From Saprospiraceae bacterium (lineage in GTDB: Bacteria; Bacteroidota; Bacteroidia; Chitinophagales; Saprospiraceae), in assembly GCA_022844565.1 (NCBI GenBank), contig JALHLK010000007.1, positions 76,050 to 140,049 of the forward strand: DNA of 64,000 nt, in the 5' to 3' direction. Positions 1 to 8,439 of the stretch are shown here, in pieces; the first letter of the stretch is position 1, and each line of letters begins with the position of its first letter. Below the pieces are notes generated by a model. It saw only the letters and a list, made by a program, of their open reading frames with translations. It was not told the DNA's origin and searched no databases. The translations under genes were made by a program, and so were the position numbers.

Positions 1-2
1 TA

Positions 3-1016
3 ATTGATGGTGAATTGAAGTATGAATTGATCTCAATTGCTTCGAACGATGTGATCATCAAGGGACTAAAACTTATAAATTCTGGGCATTCCGCTTTAGA
101 CGATCCTTGTGCAATAAAAGTTTATAATGCTTCAAATATCGTCATAGAGCATAATATTTTTGAAAATAATTTTTTTGGGATATACATTCAAGAGGGGCAT
201 AATTGTCTTATTCGAAATAATAAGTTGAATGCAGAAGGGATAAATGAACATGAAATAGGAAACGGAATCCATGCTTGGAAAAGTACCGATCTTAAGATAG
301 TAGCCAATACAATAAAAGGGCATAGAGACGGTATTTACTTTGAATTTGTAACACACTCTGTGATATGGAGAAATATTGCTGAAAACAATATTCGATACGG
401 GCTACATTTTATGTTTTCTAATGATGATGCGTATTTTACAAATACTTTTAGAGCAAATGGTGCAGGAGTAGCGGTAATGTATAGTAAAAAGGTAGTAATG
501 ATTAATAATAAATTTGAAAACAATTGGGGTGCGGCTGCTTATGGATTATTGCTAAAGGATATTACGGACAGTACAATATCAGGAAACCATTTCTTATCAA
601 ATACAATGGGAATATTAATGGAAGGATCAAATAGGATAGAAATAGATAAAAATATCTTCAATTCTAATGGGTGGGCATTAAGAGTACAAGCAAGTTGTAT
701 GGAAAATAAGTTTTATAAAAACGATTTCTTAAATAATACTTTCGACATAGGAACAAACGGATCTGTAGTTTTAAATAACTTTGATCATAACTATTGGGAT
801 AAATATAAAGGGTATGATTTAAATAAGGATAATATTGGAGATGTGCCCTATAGACCACTCAGCTTGTATTCAGTTATTATTGAAAAAAATAATGCTGCAA
901 TGTTGCTATTTAGAAGCTTATTTATAACCTTGCTGGACAGGTCTGAAAAAATATTTCCAACTATAACACCCGAAAATTTTATTGACAATTATCCATCAAT
1001 GAAGGCTAACATATGA
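3..1016 (+). CDS. nosD: NosD, nitrous oxide reductase maturation protein (5' end outside window)
   Basis: NosD is a periplasmic protein needed to assemble the copper centre of nitrous oxide reductase, working with the NosFY transporter. The frame is open to the left edge, so about 337 C-terminal residues are visible and the start and signal peptide are missing. The protein is built of short right-handed beta-helix (PbH1) repeats rich in Asn, with turns such as NNFFGIYIQ and NTMGILMEG. It ends with the family-typical stretch YWDKYKGYDLNKDNIGDVPY followed by RPLSLYSVI. Its last codons overlap nosF by four bases (ATGA), so the two are translationally coupled. nosZ and nosL are probably upstream of the window. 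Identification is firm. Confidence 0.93.
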   Translation: MDGELKYELISIASNDVIIKGLKLINSGHSALDDPCAIKVYNASNIVIEHNIFENNFFGIYIQEGHNCLIRNNKLNAEGINEHEIGNGIHAWKSTDLKIVANTIKGHRDGIYFEFVTHSVIWRNIAENNIRYGLHFMFSNDDAYFTNTFRANGAGVAVMYSKKVVMINNKFENNWGAAAYGLLLKDITDSTISGNHFLSNTMGILMEGSNRIEIDKNIFNSNGWALRVQASCMENKFYKNDFLNNTFDIGTNGSVVLNNFDHNYWDKYKGYDLNKDNIGDVPYRPLSLYSVIIEKNNAAMLLFRSLFITLLDRSEKIFPTITPENFIDNYPSMKANI

Positions 1017-1726
1017 ATATTGAAATACAAAACATCACCAAAAGGTTTAACAAAGTAACCGCTTTAGAGAATGTATCTACTTCGTTTTCCTCTGGGCAAT
1101 GTATAGCACTTCTTGGACCAAATGGGTGTGGAAAGACTACAATGATAAAAACGATCTTGGGTATGGTAATTCCGTCTGCCGGTGTTATCAAGGTGAATGG
1201 TAAAAACATTCATAATGATTACATCTACAGAAATGATATAGGGTATATGCCGCAAATTGGGAAATATCCTGCTAATATGACCATAAAAGAAGTGGTGGAA
1301 ACTATCAGAAAACTAAGAAAACCTGAAAAAGATATCGATTTAGAGCTTTATTTTAGTTTTAAATTGGATGAAATTGAAAACAAAAAAATGAATACATTAA
1401 GTGGAGGAACTATACAAAAAGTAAGTGCGTGTGTTGCATTTATGCATAATCCCTCCATTCTCATATTAGACGAACCAACAGCTGGTCTCGATATGATTGC
1501 AATGGAAGTTTTAAAAGAGAAGATTCTAAAAGAGCAGGCAAAAGGTAAACTAATTTTGATCACTTCGCATCAGTTAAACGAACTCGAAGAAATACTTACT
1601 CATGTGTGCATGATGGATGAAGCTCGCATACTTTTTTTTAGATCAAAAGAAGAAATAAAAATAAGTACCCAATGTGACAAACTTGCAACTGCCGTTTATA
1701 GTTTATTTAAGAATATAAAATCCTGA
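1013..1726 (+). CDS. nosF: NosF, ABC transporter ATP-binding protein
   Basis: This is the ATPase subunit of the NosDFY maturation transporter. The 237 residues contain the Walker A motif GPNGCGKTT (about residues 35-43), the signature LSGGTIQKVS (about 129), Walker B with ILILDEPTAGLD (about 149-160) and a switch histidine in TSHQL. The signature LSGGT rather than LSGGQ is common in transporters of this NosF/CcmA-like type. It starts inside the nosD stop (ATGA) and its stop overlaps the nosY start by one base, so nosDFY is one tight operon. The identity rests on context: by sequence alone it is a generic ABC-2 type ATPase. Confidence 0.93.
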   Translation: MNIEIQNITKRFNKVTALENVSTSFSSGQCIALLGPNGCGKTTMIKTILGMVIPSAGVIKVNGKNIHNDYIYRNDIGYMPQIGKYPANMTIKEVVETIRKLRKPEKDIDLELYFSFKLDEIENKKMNTLSGGTIQKVSACVAFMHNPSILILDEPTAGLDMIAMEVLKEKILKEQAKGKLILITSHQLNELEEILTHVCMMDEARILFFRSKEEIKISTQCDKLATAVYSLFKNIKS

Positions 1727-2493
1727 TGAAAGAGCTTTTAATATTGATTTCTAAAGACATACTAAAAAATAGAACCATCATTGCTTTTGCAATACTATTG
1801 TTTTGTATTACGTGGAGCGTCTTTATTTTAGAAGATAGTAACGAGAAGGCGCTACATACGCTTGGAAACTTAGTCTTGATGGTTGTACCGCTAATTTCAA
1901 TATTATTTAGCACAATTTATATTTACAACAGCACTGAATTTATTGAACTGCTGGTAAGCCAACCGCTTAAGCGAAAATCAATTTGGATGAGCTTATTTGC
2001 AGGTATCAATGTAAGTATGATTTTTGCTCTTTTCGTATCTATATTTTTACCAATTTTGTTTTACTCCCCAACTTATTTGGGGTTCTTGATAATGTTGTTA
2101 GCAATATTCCTGAGTGCTGTATTTATATCGCTTGGCTTTTTATCCAGTATTTTATTTAAAGATAAAGCCCGAGGTATTGGCTTTTCTATGATATTATGGT
2201 TGTTTTTTGCTTTGATATTTGATGGCCTTATTCTGTTTTTCTTATTTCAGTTTTCTGATTACCCGATTGAAAAGCCGATGACTGTTATCGCCGCCCTAAA
2301 TCCAATAGATGTCTCTAGGATATTGCTACTAACAGAAATGGACAATGAGGCATTAATGGGGTACACAGGAGCTTTATTTCAAAAACAATTTGGGTCTATT
2401 TATGGAAAAATGATTATTGTATGTATCCTAGTCTTATGGGTTTTTATACCATATTATTTTTCATTAATTAAATTTTCTAATAAAGATATATAA
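1726..2493 (+). CDS. nosY: NosY, ABC-2 type membrane permease of the Nos system
   Basis: This is an integral membrane protein of 255 residues with about six hydrophobic segments, including VLMVVPLISILFSTIYIYN and IIVCILVLWVFIPYYF. The short conserved stretch EFIELLVSQPLKR after the second segment is typical of NosY permeases. It is the partner of NosF in moving an unknown, probably sulfur-containing, species used for copper-site assembly of N2O reductase. It overlaps nosF by one base and is followed eight bases later by a truncated hemoglobin gene on the same strand, which may share the transcript. Confidence 0.92.
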   Translation: MKELLILISKDILKNRTIIAFAILLFCITWSVFILEDSNEKALHTLGNLVLMVVPLISILFSTIYIYNSTEFIELLVSQPLKRKSIWMSLFAGINVSMIFALFVSIFLPILFYSPTYLGFLIMLLAIFLSAVFISLGFLSSILFKDKARGIGFSMILWLFFALIFDGLILFFLFQFSDYPIEKPMTVIAALNPIDVSRILLLTEMDNEALMGYTGALFQKQFGSIYGKMIIVCILVLWVFIPYYFSLIKFSNKDI

Positions 2494-2501
2494 TCGAAAG
2501 A

Positions 2502-2870
2502 ATGGGTGATATAAAGGACAAAGAAGATATCGTATTATTAATCAATGCGTTTTATACTAAAGTTAGATCGGATAAAGTGATTGGATATTTTTTTAACGAT
2601 GTAGTGAATGTAAATTGGGAGGCCCATTTGCCTAAGATGTATGAGTTTTGGTCAAAGGTACTTTTTAGTAAAGGAGATTATAATGGTAATCCTATGGCAA
2701 TCCATCAAGGAATTCATGCACAAAGTGCGATGACCGGTGATCATTTTGATCATTGGGTTGAGCTTTTTCAACAAACTGTGGATGTTCTTTTCGAAGGTGA
2801 AAATGCCGAGATTGTAAAATACAGAGCAGCTACCATCGCTTCAATCATGAAGGTTAAAGTCATTCACTAA
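2502..2870 (+). CDS. Truncated hemoglobin, group III
   Basis: A 122-residue heme protein of the 2-on-2 truncated globin fold. The group III signature is clear: the HLPKMYEFW stretch followed by LFSKGDYNGNPMAIHQG, with the histidine of MAIHQ a candidate proximal heme ligand, then HFDHWVELFQQT and a C-terminal KYRAATIASIM helix. These globins bind O2 or NO and are often found with denitrification genes. Placed eight bases behind nosY, it probably handles nitric oxide or senses O2 during N2O respiration; that role is inferred. Length fits the family and nothing is missing. Confidence 0.88.
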   Translation: MGDIKDKEDIVLLINAFYTKVRSDKVIGYFFNDVVNVNWEAHLPKMYEFWSKVLFSKGDYNGNPMAIHQGIHAQSAMTGDHFDHWVELFQQTVDVLFEGENAEIVKYRAATIASIMKVKVIH

Positions 2871-2997
2871 GTCTTTACAAGTACATTTTTATCAGCATCT
2901 TTATCAGCTTTAGTTTAATCGAATGTAGACAAACCAACTTTCTAATATAAGAAATTAAGAATTTTTTTGTTGGCGATAAAATTTCATTTTTCACAAT

Positions 2998-3030
2998 AAA
3001 AAAAGGAGTGCCTAAAAATTTATACACTCC
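2998..3030 (-). terminator. Rho-independent terminator of the fasciclin gene
   Basis: Read on the minus strand, GGAGTG (3030-3025) pairs with CACTCC (3010-3005) around a loop of about 14 bases, and a run of seven T follows at once (complement of the A run 2998-3004). It sits 25 bases past the stop of the fasciclin gene. Confidence 0.6.
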
Positions 3031-3054
3031 CAATATCATCAAAAGTTATTATAT

Positions 3055-3600
3055 TTATTTAGGCAAAAGAACTTCATCAATCACATGAATGACACCATTT
3101 GATGTCTTAATTGTCCCCTTTAATTCATGGCCATTTACAGTAGGTTTTCCATTCGAGCTTCCGATTTGTACCTTACCACCAAAAACCATGTCGTATTGCA
3201 TGCCATCTTGAAGTAATGCGCCATCCAATACACCAACATAAGTGTGATAACCTAGGATATCTGAAAGTTTATCTTTGTTTTCGGGCTTCAAAAGTGATTC
3301 AACAGTCCCTGCGGGCAGTTTTTCGAAGGCTGCATTAGTGGGAGCAAATACGGTAAATGGACCTGCATTACTCAATGCGTCAACAAGTCCAGCAGCTTTA
3401 AGTGCGCTAACCAAAGTTGAATGGTCAGCACTGCCTACAGCGATTTGAACTATGTTTGGCTTTGAGTCCGTATCCACAACTGCACTTTGCCCTGGTCCAG
3501 TTGGATTAGCTGTATTAGCATCAGAATTTGAAACAGAATTTTCTTTACAACCTATAGAGATTAATAAAACAAGGCAGAATAGTAAATTAATTTTTTTCAT
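3055..3600 (-). CDS. Fasciclin (FAS1) domain lipoprotein
   Basis: A secreted lipoprotein with one FAS1 domain. From the ATG at 3600 it has a signal peptide ending in LLISIGC, with Cys as the lipidated residue, a low-complexity linker, then a FAS1 domain of about 130 residues with the family motifs FTVFAPTNAAFEKLP and the closing NGVIHVIDEVLLP. Upstream in-frame starts exist (3606, 3621 and a start at 3657), but 3657 lies upstream of the likely transcription start, so 3600 or 3606 is preferred. FAS1 proteins often act in adhesion; in Bacteroidota they also occur beside denitrification genes, with unknown role. An Fnr-type palindrome 81 bases upstream suggests control by the Crp/Fnr protein encoded nearby. 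Confidence 0.88.
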   Translation of the reverse strand: MKKINLLFCLVLLISIGCKENSVSNSDANTANPTGPGQSAVVDTDSKPNIVQIAVGSADHSTLVSALKAAGLVDALSNAGPFTVFAPTNAAFEKLPAGTVESLLKPENKDKLSDILGYHTYVGVLDGALLQDGMQYDMVFGGKVQIGSSNGKPTVNGHELKGTIKTSNGVIHVIDEVLLPK

Positions 3601-3672
3601 CGACATTTTTTTAATAAACATTACAACATGCAAATATTTACAATAAAAATACGCCAATGCAATACTTAGAAA

Positions 3673-3690
3673 TTATGATTATAGTCATAA
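3673..3690 (-). promoter_or_regulatory. Fnr-type operator upstream of the fasciclin gene
   Basis: The palindrome TTATGATTATAGTCATAA has perfect TTATGA/TCATAA arms. Its central 14 bases are identical to the site at 5551-5564 before the Crp/Fnr gene. On the minus strand a -7-like box TATTTTTA lies at 3651-3644, its first base 30.5 positions from the palindrome centre, exactly as at the other site. That geometry fits a class II activator position near -41.5. The site overlaps the 3' end of the membrane protein gene. Binding by the neighbouring regulator is inferred. Confidence 0.65.
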
Positions 3691-4914
3691 CCTTCTAATT
3701 ATTTTGTTTTGTAGGTAAAACAGTAAAAAAGAAAGAATTACCAATATAAACGACAAGATAAATAGTATCTCAGCATTATAAGGTAGCGAGCGATAACTGA
3801 ATGACATGATCCCTTGAAGCCCTAGAATTAATTCTGTTAGGAAAATTAAACCCATTATCCCAATTATAACATTTCTAACAATCAAGTTATTGATAATCAA
3901 TCTACTAACTAGGCCGTAAAATATCAAAAAAACGGTGGTTATTGCAAGTAAACTCAAGTGCAAATAGGCAATTACAATATTCCTATAGCCAAAAGCCAAG
4001 GTACTCAATTCGGGATGAACCGAAACCAACTGTAGTAAAACCTTAATTGTAAATGCCGTAGCAATAAAGATGAGCATGTATTTTTCTAGCGCAATTAGAG
4101 ACGCTAATGCTTTTATTTTTGAAAATAATTGTTTTACGAGTATCCACCATCCAATCATCAGGCCTATTGCTGATAATATTGTAATAAAATAAATGAAAAA
4201 TGGTAGTTTTAGCCAAAGCACAGAAAGGCCAAAACTCGGCATACTAGTGGTGAGAAATAGAAAAAAAACTAATTTTTGATGTCTAAATGAAATTTGATTT
4301 TTCTCCAAATACTGATGTAATAACCCAAGACAAGAAAACAAAAACCATCCATTATATTGGAAATGTAAATACCAATAAATTGAAGAAAGATACCAAGATT
4401 GATCATAATTTTTGGTAATCATGTTAAATGCAAGAACAAATGTGCCAAGGAAAGATATTATTCCGAGTAGTAAACCACTTTTAATATACAAATGACTACT
4501 CAGTGTTTTGATTTTTGAAGTATCGCTAAAATAAAAAATCGTAAATAAAATGAACACTACGATTGATAGCGTCGAAAAAGTAATAGAAATAATTTTATAA
4601 CCAACCATCGAAAAGTATATTAACATTCCCAAAGACGTGATATAATTCGCAATAAGTATTATATTGTACTTAACTAGTCTAGTATTTGATAATGTTTCTT
4701 TAAGTGTATAAATGATATAGACCATCAACAATTGTGTAATCCACCCAGCAAAAGCAAAATGGGAGTGCCCGTGTTGGAGGTTTTTTTGATTAAAGTATGG
4801 GAAATCAAAGGCAATTTTATACCTCATCAATGTTCCCAATATGGCAACAATGACAAAACTTAATAGAGATATTTTTACCCAAAACCTAGAACTATGTTCA
4901 CTGCCCAAGGTCAT
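3685..4914 (-). CDS. Multi-pass membrane protein with heme-copper-oxidase-like histidine motifs
   Basis: A 409-residue protein with about 12 hydrophobic segments. Histidines sit in or beside membrane helices in the motifs LQHGHSHFAFAGW (about residue 45-60), WYLHFQYNGWF and IVIAYLHLSLL, an arrangement reminiscent of subunit I of heme-copper oxidases and of NnrS-like proteins. No oxidase Cu-binding HPEVY-type motif is visible, so it is not a normal terminal oxidase. Its start overlaps the stop of the Crp/Fnr gene by four bases (ATGA), so both are co-transcribed. With nos genes and a globin alongside, a heme-binding role in nitric oxide metabolism or sensing is plausible but unproven. Confidence 0.6.
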   Translation of the reverse strand: MTLGSEHSSRFWVKISLLSFVIVAILGTLMRYKIAFDFPYFNQKNLQHGHSHFAFAGWITQLLMVYIIYTLKETLSNTRLVKYNIILIANYITSLGMLIYFSMVGYKIISITFSTLSIVVFILFTIFYFSDTSKIKTLSSHLYIKSGLLLGIISFLGTFVLAFNMITKNYDQSWYLSSIYWYLHFQYNGWFLFSCLGLLHQYLEKNQISFRHQKLVFFLFLTTSMPSFGLSVLWLKLPFFIYFITILSAIGLMIGWWILVKQLFSKIKALASLIALEKYMLIFIATAFTIKVLLQLVSVHPELSTLAFGYRNIVIAYLHLSLLAITTVFLIFYGLVSRLIINNLIVRNVIIGIMGLIFLTELILGLQGIMSFSYRSLPYNAEILFILSFILVILSFLLFYLQNKIIRRL

Positions 4915-5501
4915 ATCACAACTTTTTTATTCAAAAAATTAAGAGTTCCCCTTTTCTTCATTTTTGATAGCGCTCTAATCACTGTTTCAATACGAAGCCC
5001 AGTAATATTTGCCAGTTCTTGACGAGTGTAGGGAAGAACCGTCCTGATGTTTTCTTCAATGTCATTGTCAAACCTATATTTGTTGATGAATAAAAGAATT
5101 CTCTTTTCAGGCTCACAATTAGCTAAACTACTCAGTCCAAGAGATTTAGAATAAATTCTCCGGGCTAAAATCACAAGAAATTTACTTTTCAATTCAGGAT
5201 TTGAATCAACAAGTGCCAAGAACTTCTCTTTACTTAACCTTAAAACTTCTGTATCTATTTTAGCTCTGGCACTTGCGGGATAAGGTAAGTTTAGAAAGAG
5301 CGGTGGCTCGCCAAAGGTATCATTGTCAGAAAAAAAACCTTGAGTAAAATCTTTGCCTTCCTCTGATAAAAAAAACATTTCAACCTTACCACTTACTACA
5401 ATATGAAAATATCTGGGTTTTGATCCTTCTTCAAATATTATTTCATTTTTCCCATAAAACTTTGAAGTTGCTCCAACTTTGAGAAATATGTTTAAATCCA
5501 T
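4911..5501 (-). CDS. Crp/Fnr family transcriptional regulator
   Basis: A 196-residue regulator: an N-terminal cyclic-nucleotide-binding-like beta barrel (about 10-115, with GKVEMFFLSEEGKDFTQGFF and DTFGEPPLF), a long dimer helix, and a C-terminal winged helix with YTRQELANITGLRIETVIRA as recognition unit. There is no N-terminal cysteine cluster, so it is not a classical Fe-S Fnr; it is closer to DNR/NNR-like proteins that respond to nitrosative signals. A 22-base palindrome lies 56 bases upstream of its start and the same core precedes the fasciclin gene, suggesting autoregulation and a small nitrogen-oxide regulon. Signal and targets are inferred. Confidence 0.87.
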   Translation of the reverse strand: MDLNIFLKVGATSKFYGKNEIIFEEGSKPRYFHIVVSGKVEMFFLSEEGKDFTQGFFSDNDTFGEPPLFLNLPYPASARAKIDTEVLRLSKEKFLALVDSNPELKSKFLVILARRIYSKSLGLSSLANCEPEKRILLFINKYRFDNDIEENIRTVLPYTRQELANITGLRIETVIRALSKMKKRGTLNFLNKKVVI

Positions 5502-5546
5502 AGAAATTATATTATGGGCTAAATTTAATCATGTTTTAGTAAAGTG

Positions 5547-5568
5547 TTATATGATTATAGTCATATAA
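5547..5568 (-). promoter_or_regulatory. Fnr-type operator upstream of the Crp/Fnr gene
   Basis: A palindrome with eight-base arms TTATATGA and TCATATAA around TTATAG; the core ATGATTATAGTCAT (5551-5564) equals that at 3675-3688. A -7-like box TAAATTTA reads 5527-5520 on the minus strand, 30.5 bases from the palindrome centre, giving the site a likely position near -41.5. This is the expected arrangement for activation by a Crp/Fnr protein, probably the product of the adjacent gene. Confidence 0.7.
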
Positions 5569-5675
5569 ATATTTTATGCTTGTCTTTTCAATTGCCTTTT
5601 GGAATTTAACTTGGGTGAAAGTTGATTTTGCTAATCCAAAAGAATTTTAGTCACTTGTTCTATTATACAAATATT

Positions 5676-5963
5676 CTACTTCAAAAGAATTAATTGCGAT
5701 TTTCGTGTTGCTTTTAGCCAATGCTTCACGTTTGGAGTTATTGACACATAATCACCTGATTTTAAGACAATTTTCTGACTTGTTTCATCTTCATATTCAA
5801 CTTCGCCTATAACACATAAGAGTAATGCAGGTGTTTTAGTAATATGCTCTTTTAATAAACCATTCTCCAGAAGTTGAATGGCCGTAGTACTACCAACTTC
5901 ACCTTTAAATAAATTGATTGCTGAAACTTCTTTTTCGTTTTGATGTAATTCTGCTATGTTCAT
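5676..5963 (-). CDS. Small cupin-domain protein
   Basis: A 95-residue single-domain cupin. It has the beta-rich pattern of the fold, with KTPALLLCVIGEVEYED, then LKSGDYVSITPNVKHWL as second cupin motif, whose histidine could bind metal. The first motif lacks the usual HxH histidines, so metal binding may be weak or absent. It is the last gene of a six-gene minus-strand operon and overlaps the preceding lipoprotein gene by four bases (ATGA). Small cupins of this kind are often sensors or isomerases; no substrate can be named. Confidence 0.75.
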   Translation of the reverse strand: MNIAELHQNEKEVSAINLFKGEVGSTTAIQLLENGLLKEHITKTPALLLCVIGEVEYEDETSQKIVLKSGDYVSITPNVKHWLKATRKSQLILLK

Positions 5964-6427
5964 TGGAAATAAGTATTAAATGTTATGAAAGATTCTTTAA
6001 GTTGATTTATAGTTAGTTGTGCGGTTTCTATATTTTCAGCTTTTTCAAGCGCTGCTATCAAATCCATATGTGGATGTAGCCATTTATGTAATTCGTCATG
6101 ACTTTCACCTTGCATTGTGCAACTTTTGATAAGTTTTGAATTATTTTCTTTTAACTGTGTTGCAAGTGCTTTGTAGTCATTTGTACCTTGAGTGATATAG
6201 TATGTCAAGATTGATTCTGAATCTGTAATAAATGGTTTCATTTCCTCATTAATTAACCATTTTTTATTTTTATTTAATTTGATTGTAATGTTTTCTTTTT
6301 CATCACTTTGTGAAATTTGTGCCTCTTTGCTATGTTGATCCTTGGTGATTTCTTTTGCGGTGTTACCACAGCTAATAAGGATTAAACTTAAAATTAAAGC
6401 CGAAAAAATAATTTTTAATTTTTGCAT
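5960..6427 (-). CDS. Lipoprotein of unknown function
   Basis: A 155-residue lipoprotein: signal peptide with lipobox LILISCG (Cys about residue 20), a charged linker, then a helical domain with TESE-type repeats and the conserved-looking stretch SCTMQGESHDELHKWLHPHM. The cluster of His, Cys and Met in that stretch (CTM, SHDELH, HPHM) could bind a metal ion or heme. I do not recognise a named family. It sits in the TetR operon, between a small membrane protein (5 bases upstream) and the cupin (ATGA overlap), so it probably acts in the cell envelope together with them. Confidence 0.7.
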   Translation of the reverse strand: MQKLKIIFSALILSLILISCGNTAKEITKDQHSKEAQISQSDEKENITIKLNKNKKWLINEEMKPFITDSESILTYYITQGTNDYKALATQLKENNSKLIKSCTMQGESHDELHKWLHPHMDLIAALEKAENIETAQLTINQLKESFITFNTYFQ

Positions 6428-6432
6428 AATTT

Positions 6433-6783
6433 TTAATTTTTTATTGTTTTTAAATTGAAGTATGAGATTATTGAAAAGATAACAGTTATTGAGATTCTAA
6501 ATATCATAGCACTCATGGTTTTTGCTCCATATAGGCCTCCAGAATTGGCATGAATTTTTAATCCGATATATGCCGCAACTAAGATGATTGCTGAAATTAT
6601 CAGCAAAAAAGGTGGCCATTTTTTGAGTGTTAGAATTCCATAGGCAGCCAAAGGATAAAGTAGGCTACTTATAAAATCTGCCCACACGACACATAGAACA
6701 TAGCATCCCTCTTTTGCCTTAATATTAAGATCATATATTATGGATGAGCTAGGGAAGATGATCAGTAACCCAAAAAAGGTCAA
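6433..6783 (-). CDS. Small membrane protein of unknown function
   Basis: A 116-residue protein with about four membrane segments (for example LLIISAIILVAAYIGLKI and IFRISITVIFSIISYF). The likely start is a TTG at 6783; the frame is closed by a stop 27 bases further upstream and contains no ATG, so either TTG or a rare ATC codon is used. It lies 36 bases behind the kelch-like gene and five bases before the lipoprotein gene in the same operon. No motif identifies it. The weak start means its N-terminus is uncertain. Confidence 0.6.
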   Translation of the reverse strand: MTFFGLLIIFPSSSIIYDLNIKAKEGCYVLCVVWADFISSLLYPLAAYGILTLKKWPPFLLIISAIILVAAYIGLKIHANSGGLYGAKTMSAMIFRISITVIFSIISYFNLKTIKN

Positions 6784-6819
6784 AAAAGTAGGGATGAGGT
6801 ATGAGATTTATTTTTTTCA

Positions 6820-8439
6820 TTATGGTTCAATTATAATTTTTTGTGTTGCTTTTTCATGTTTGGTTTGTAAGGTGACGTAATATGCAGCACCTTTGGGTAT
6901 TTTATTGTCCTCTTGAATGTAAGAGTTGGTACCCTCCTTTAGATTTTTAAGTTCCTTACTATAAATTAGTTTACCATTTCCATCGGATACGCTTAATTGT
7001 ACATCTGTGCTTGTCGTCAAATTAAAATCTATTTTAAAATTTCCATTGTTTGGATTGGGCATTACACGCATTTGGAGTGTTCCAATACTTTGTTTGTTTA
7101 ATTCGTGAATACCAACCGTTGTGTTTTTTATTAAATAAACTTTAAATATTTGACTACTCGCTTTGCTTTGTGAACCCGTATTTGTAAAAAAAATGTTTGA
7201 TGCTGTACTGCTGATACCTCCGTAAATATACCCAATTAAAATGCTGTCTCCAATAAATTTATCTAAATTAAAAACTTCGTTTTTAAATTTTGGAAGGCCT
7301 TCTACGGGAATAAATTCAGAGCTCGCACCCAATAAACTTGGCATTTCTATTGGCAATTTATATTCGGCCATTACGCCATTTGCATCTCGTGTAACTCTTG
7401 CGATCGTTTTTACAAATGGGACATTATTGTCTTGAACTAATATTCCAAAACTTTCATAATATTGAGCAATGCCGCCAAAAAAAATGGTGTGCATTTCATT
7501 TTTTGAAGTGCTGTATAATGGAATATGAGCACAATGATAGTGATTGTAATATTGTGTAAAAGAATTATTGACCGTATGGCCCGTGCTATCTATATTAACA
7601 CAATTTAAATAGGGCAAATCAACGCCTATTTGAAATACGCCAGAAAAAGCAGTGATCCCTTCTTGTCCTTTGGGCATTATTTGAGGCACTACATTGTAAT
7701 CTCTTCTATGCAGATTTGTGCCATCTTTTATTTCAGGCAGATGGGTAACTTTTAGGGTCACCCCATTATCTATTAAAGAGAATTTTCTAATGGAGTTTGT
7801 ATATTCTTGTGTGAATCCAGGTCCGTTATTTGGGCCCATAGGATTGTATCTTCCTACAAATTTTTGTCCTCCAGTGAGATAAAAGGTGTTATTGATTTTA
7901 TTAAGGTAGCCCCCAGTTATGGCAAATTTAATATCTTCGATTTGTCGAAAATAGGTGGTAAAAGATTTGTTATTGATGATTGAATTAATTACATCAGGAA
8001 CTTTTATTGCAGAAAGATTAGGATAAGTAATATGGTTGTCAAATGTATTGCTGTAGCCGTAGCCCCCAATCAAATACAAATACTCACCTTCTTGGTAAAA
8101 TTCCATATTGGTAGCGCTTAATTGTTCTTGAATACTATATGGCAGTGACGAAAGTGGTGCCGACCATTTTTGAGTGGATACAGGGTCAAAAACGATTAAT
8201 TGATTATTATGTCCGGCAATGTCAAACGCGGCAAATGGTTGTCTACGATGTAAACCATCTAACCTCCCACCTATAATGAGCCACTTACCATTGTGTTGTC
8301 CCCAAGCAAATGCTTGAAGTCCACCTAATTTACCACTATTCATCGGCTCAATTGCTATTTGAAAAGGAGCAGTTTGAGCATAAGTTTTAAGGGTGATCGT
8401 CAAAAAGATACTTGACAAAAAAATAATTAGTTTCTTCAT
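6820..8439 (-). CDS. Secreted kelch-like protein with T9SS sorting domain
   Basis: A 539-residue exported protein. It has an N-terminal signal peptide (cut near TYAQ), about 400 residues of beta-propeller-like repeats with paired glycines (WLIIGGRLDGLHRRQ, LYLIGGYGY, FYLTGGQKFVG, TIFFGGIAQYYESF), and a C-terminal type A T9SS domain of about 80 residues (RVMPNPNNGNFKIDF ... ATQKIIIEP). It should therefore cross the outer membrane through the type IX system and be attached to the surface or released. The start ATG overlaps the TetR stop (ATGA). Kelch propellers bind proteins or sugars; the ligand is unknown. It is odd for a single secreted propeller to be tied so tightly to a TetR gene. Confidence 0.82.
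   Translation of the reverse strand: MKKLIIFLSSIFLTITLKTYAQTAPFQIAIEPMNSGKLGGLQAFAWGQHNGKWLIIGGRLDGLHRRQPFAAFDIAGHNNQLIVFDPVSTQKWSAPLSSLPYSIQEQLSATNMEFYQEGEYLYLIGGYGYSNTFDNHITYPNLSAIKVPDVINSIINNKSFTTYFRQIEDIKFAITGGYLNKINNTFYLTGGQKFVGRYNPMGPNNGPGFTQEYTNSIRKFSLIDNGVTLKVTHLPEIKDGTNLHRRDYNVVPQIMPKGQEGITAFSGVFQIGVDLPYLNCVNIDSTGHTVNNSFTQYYNHYHCAHIPLYSTSKNEMHTIFFGGIAQYYESFGILVQDNNVPFVKTIARVTRDANGVMAEYKLPIEMPSLLGASSEFIPVEGLPKFKNEVFNLDKFIGDSILIGYIYGGISSTASNIFFTNTGSQSKASSQIFKVYLIKNTTVGIHELNKQSIGTLQMRVMPNPNNGNFKIDFNLTTSTDVQLSVSDGNGKLIYSKELKNLKEGTNSYIQEDNKIPKGAAYYVTLQTKHEKATQKIIIEP

Noticed and set aside
3685-4914. Terminal cytochrome oxidase or NorB
   Set aside because: It lacks the HPEVY-type copper ligand motif and is too short and divergent; only the histidine pattern is alike.
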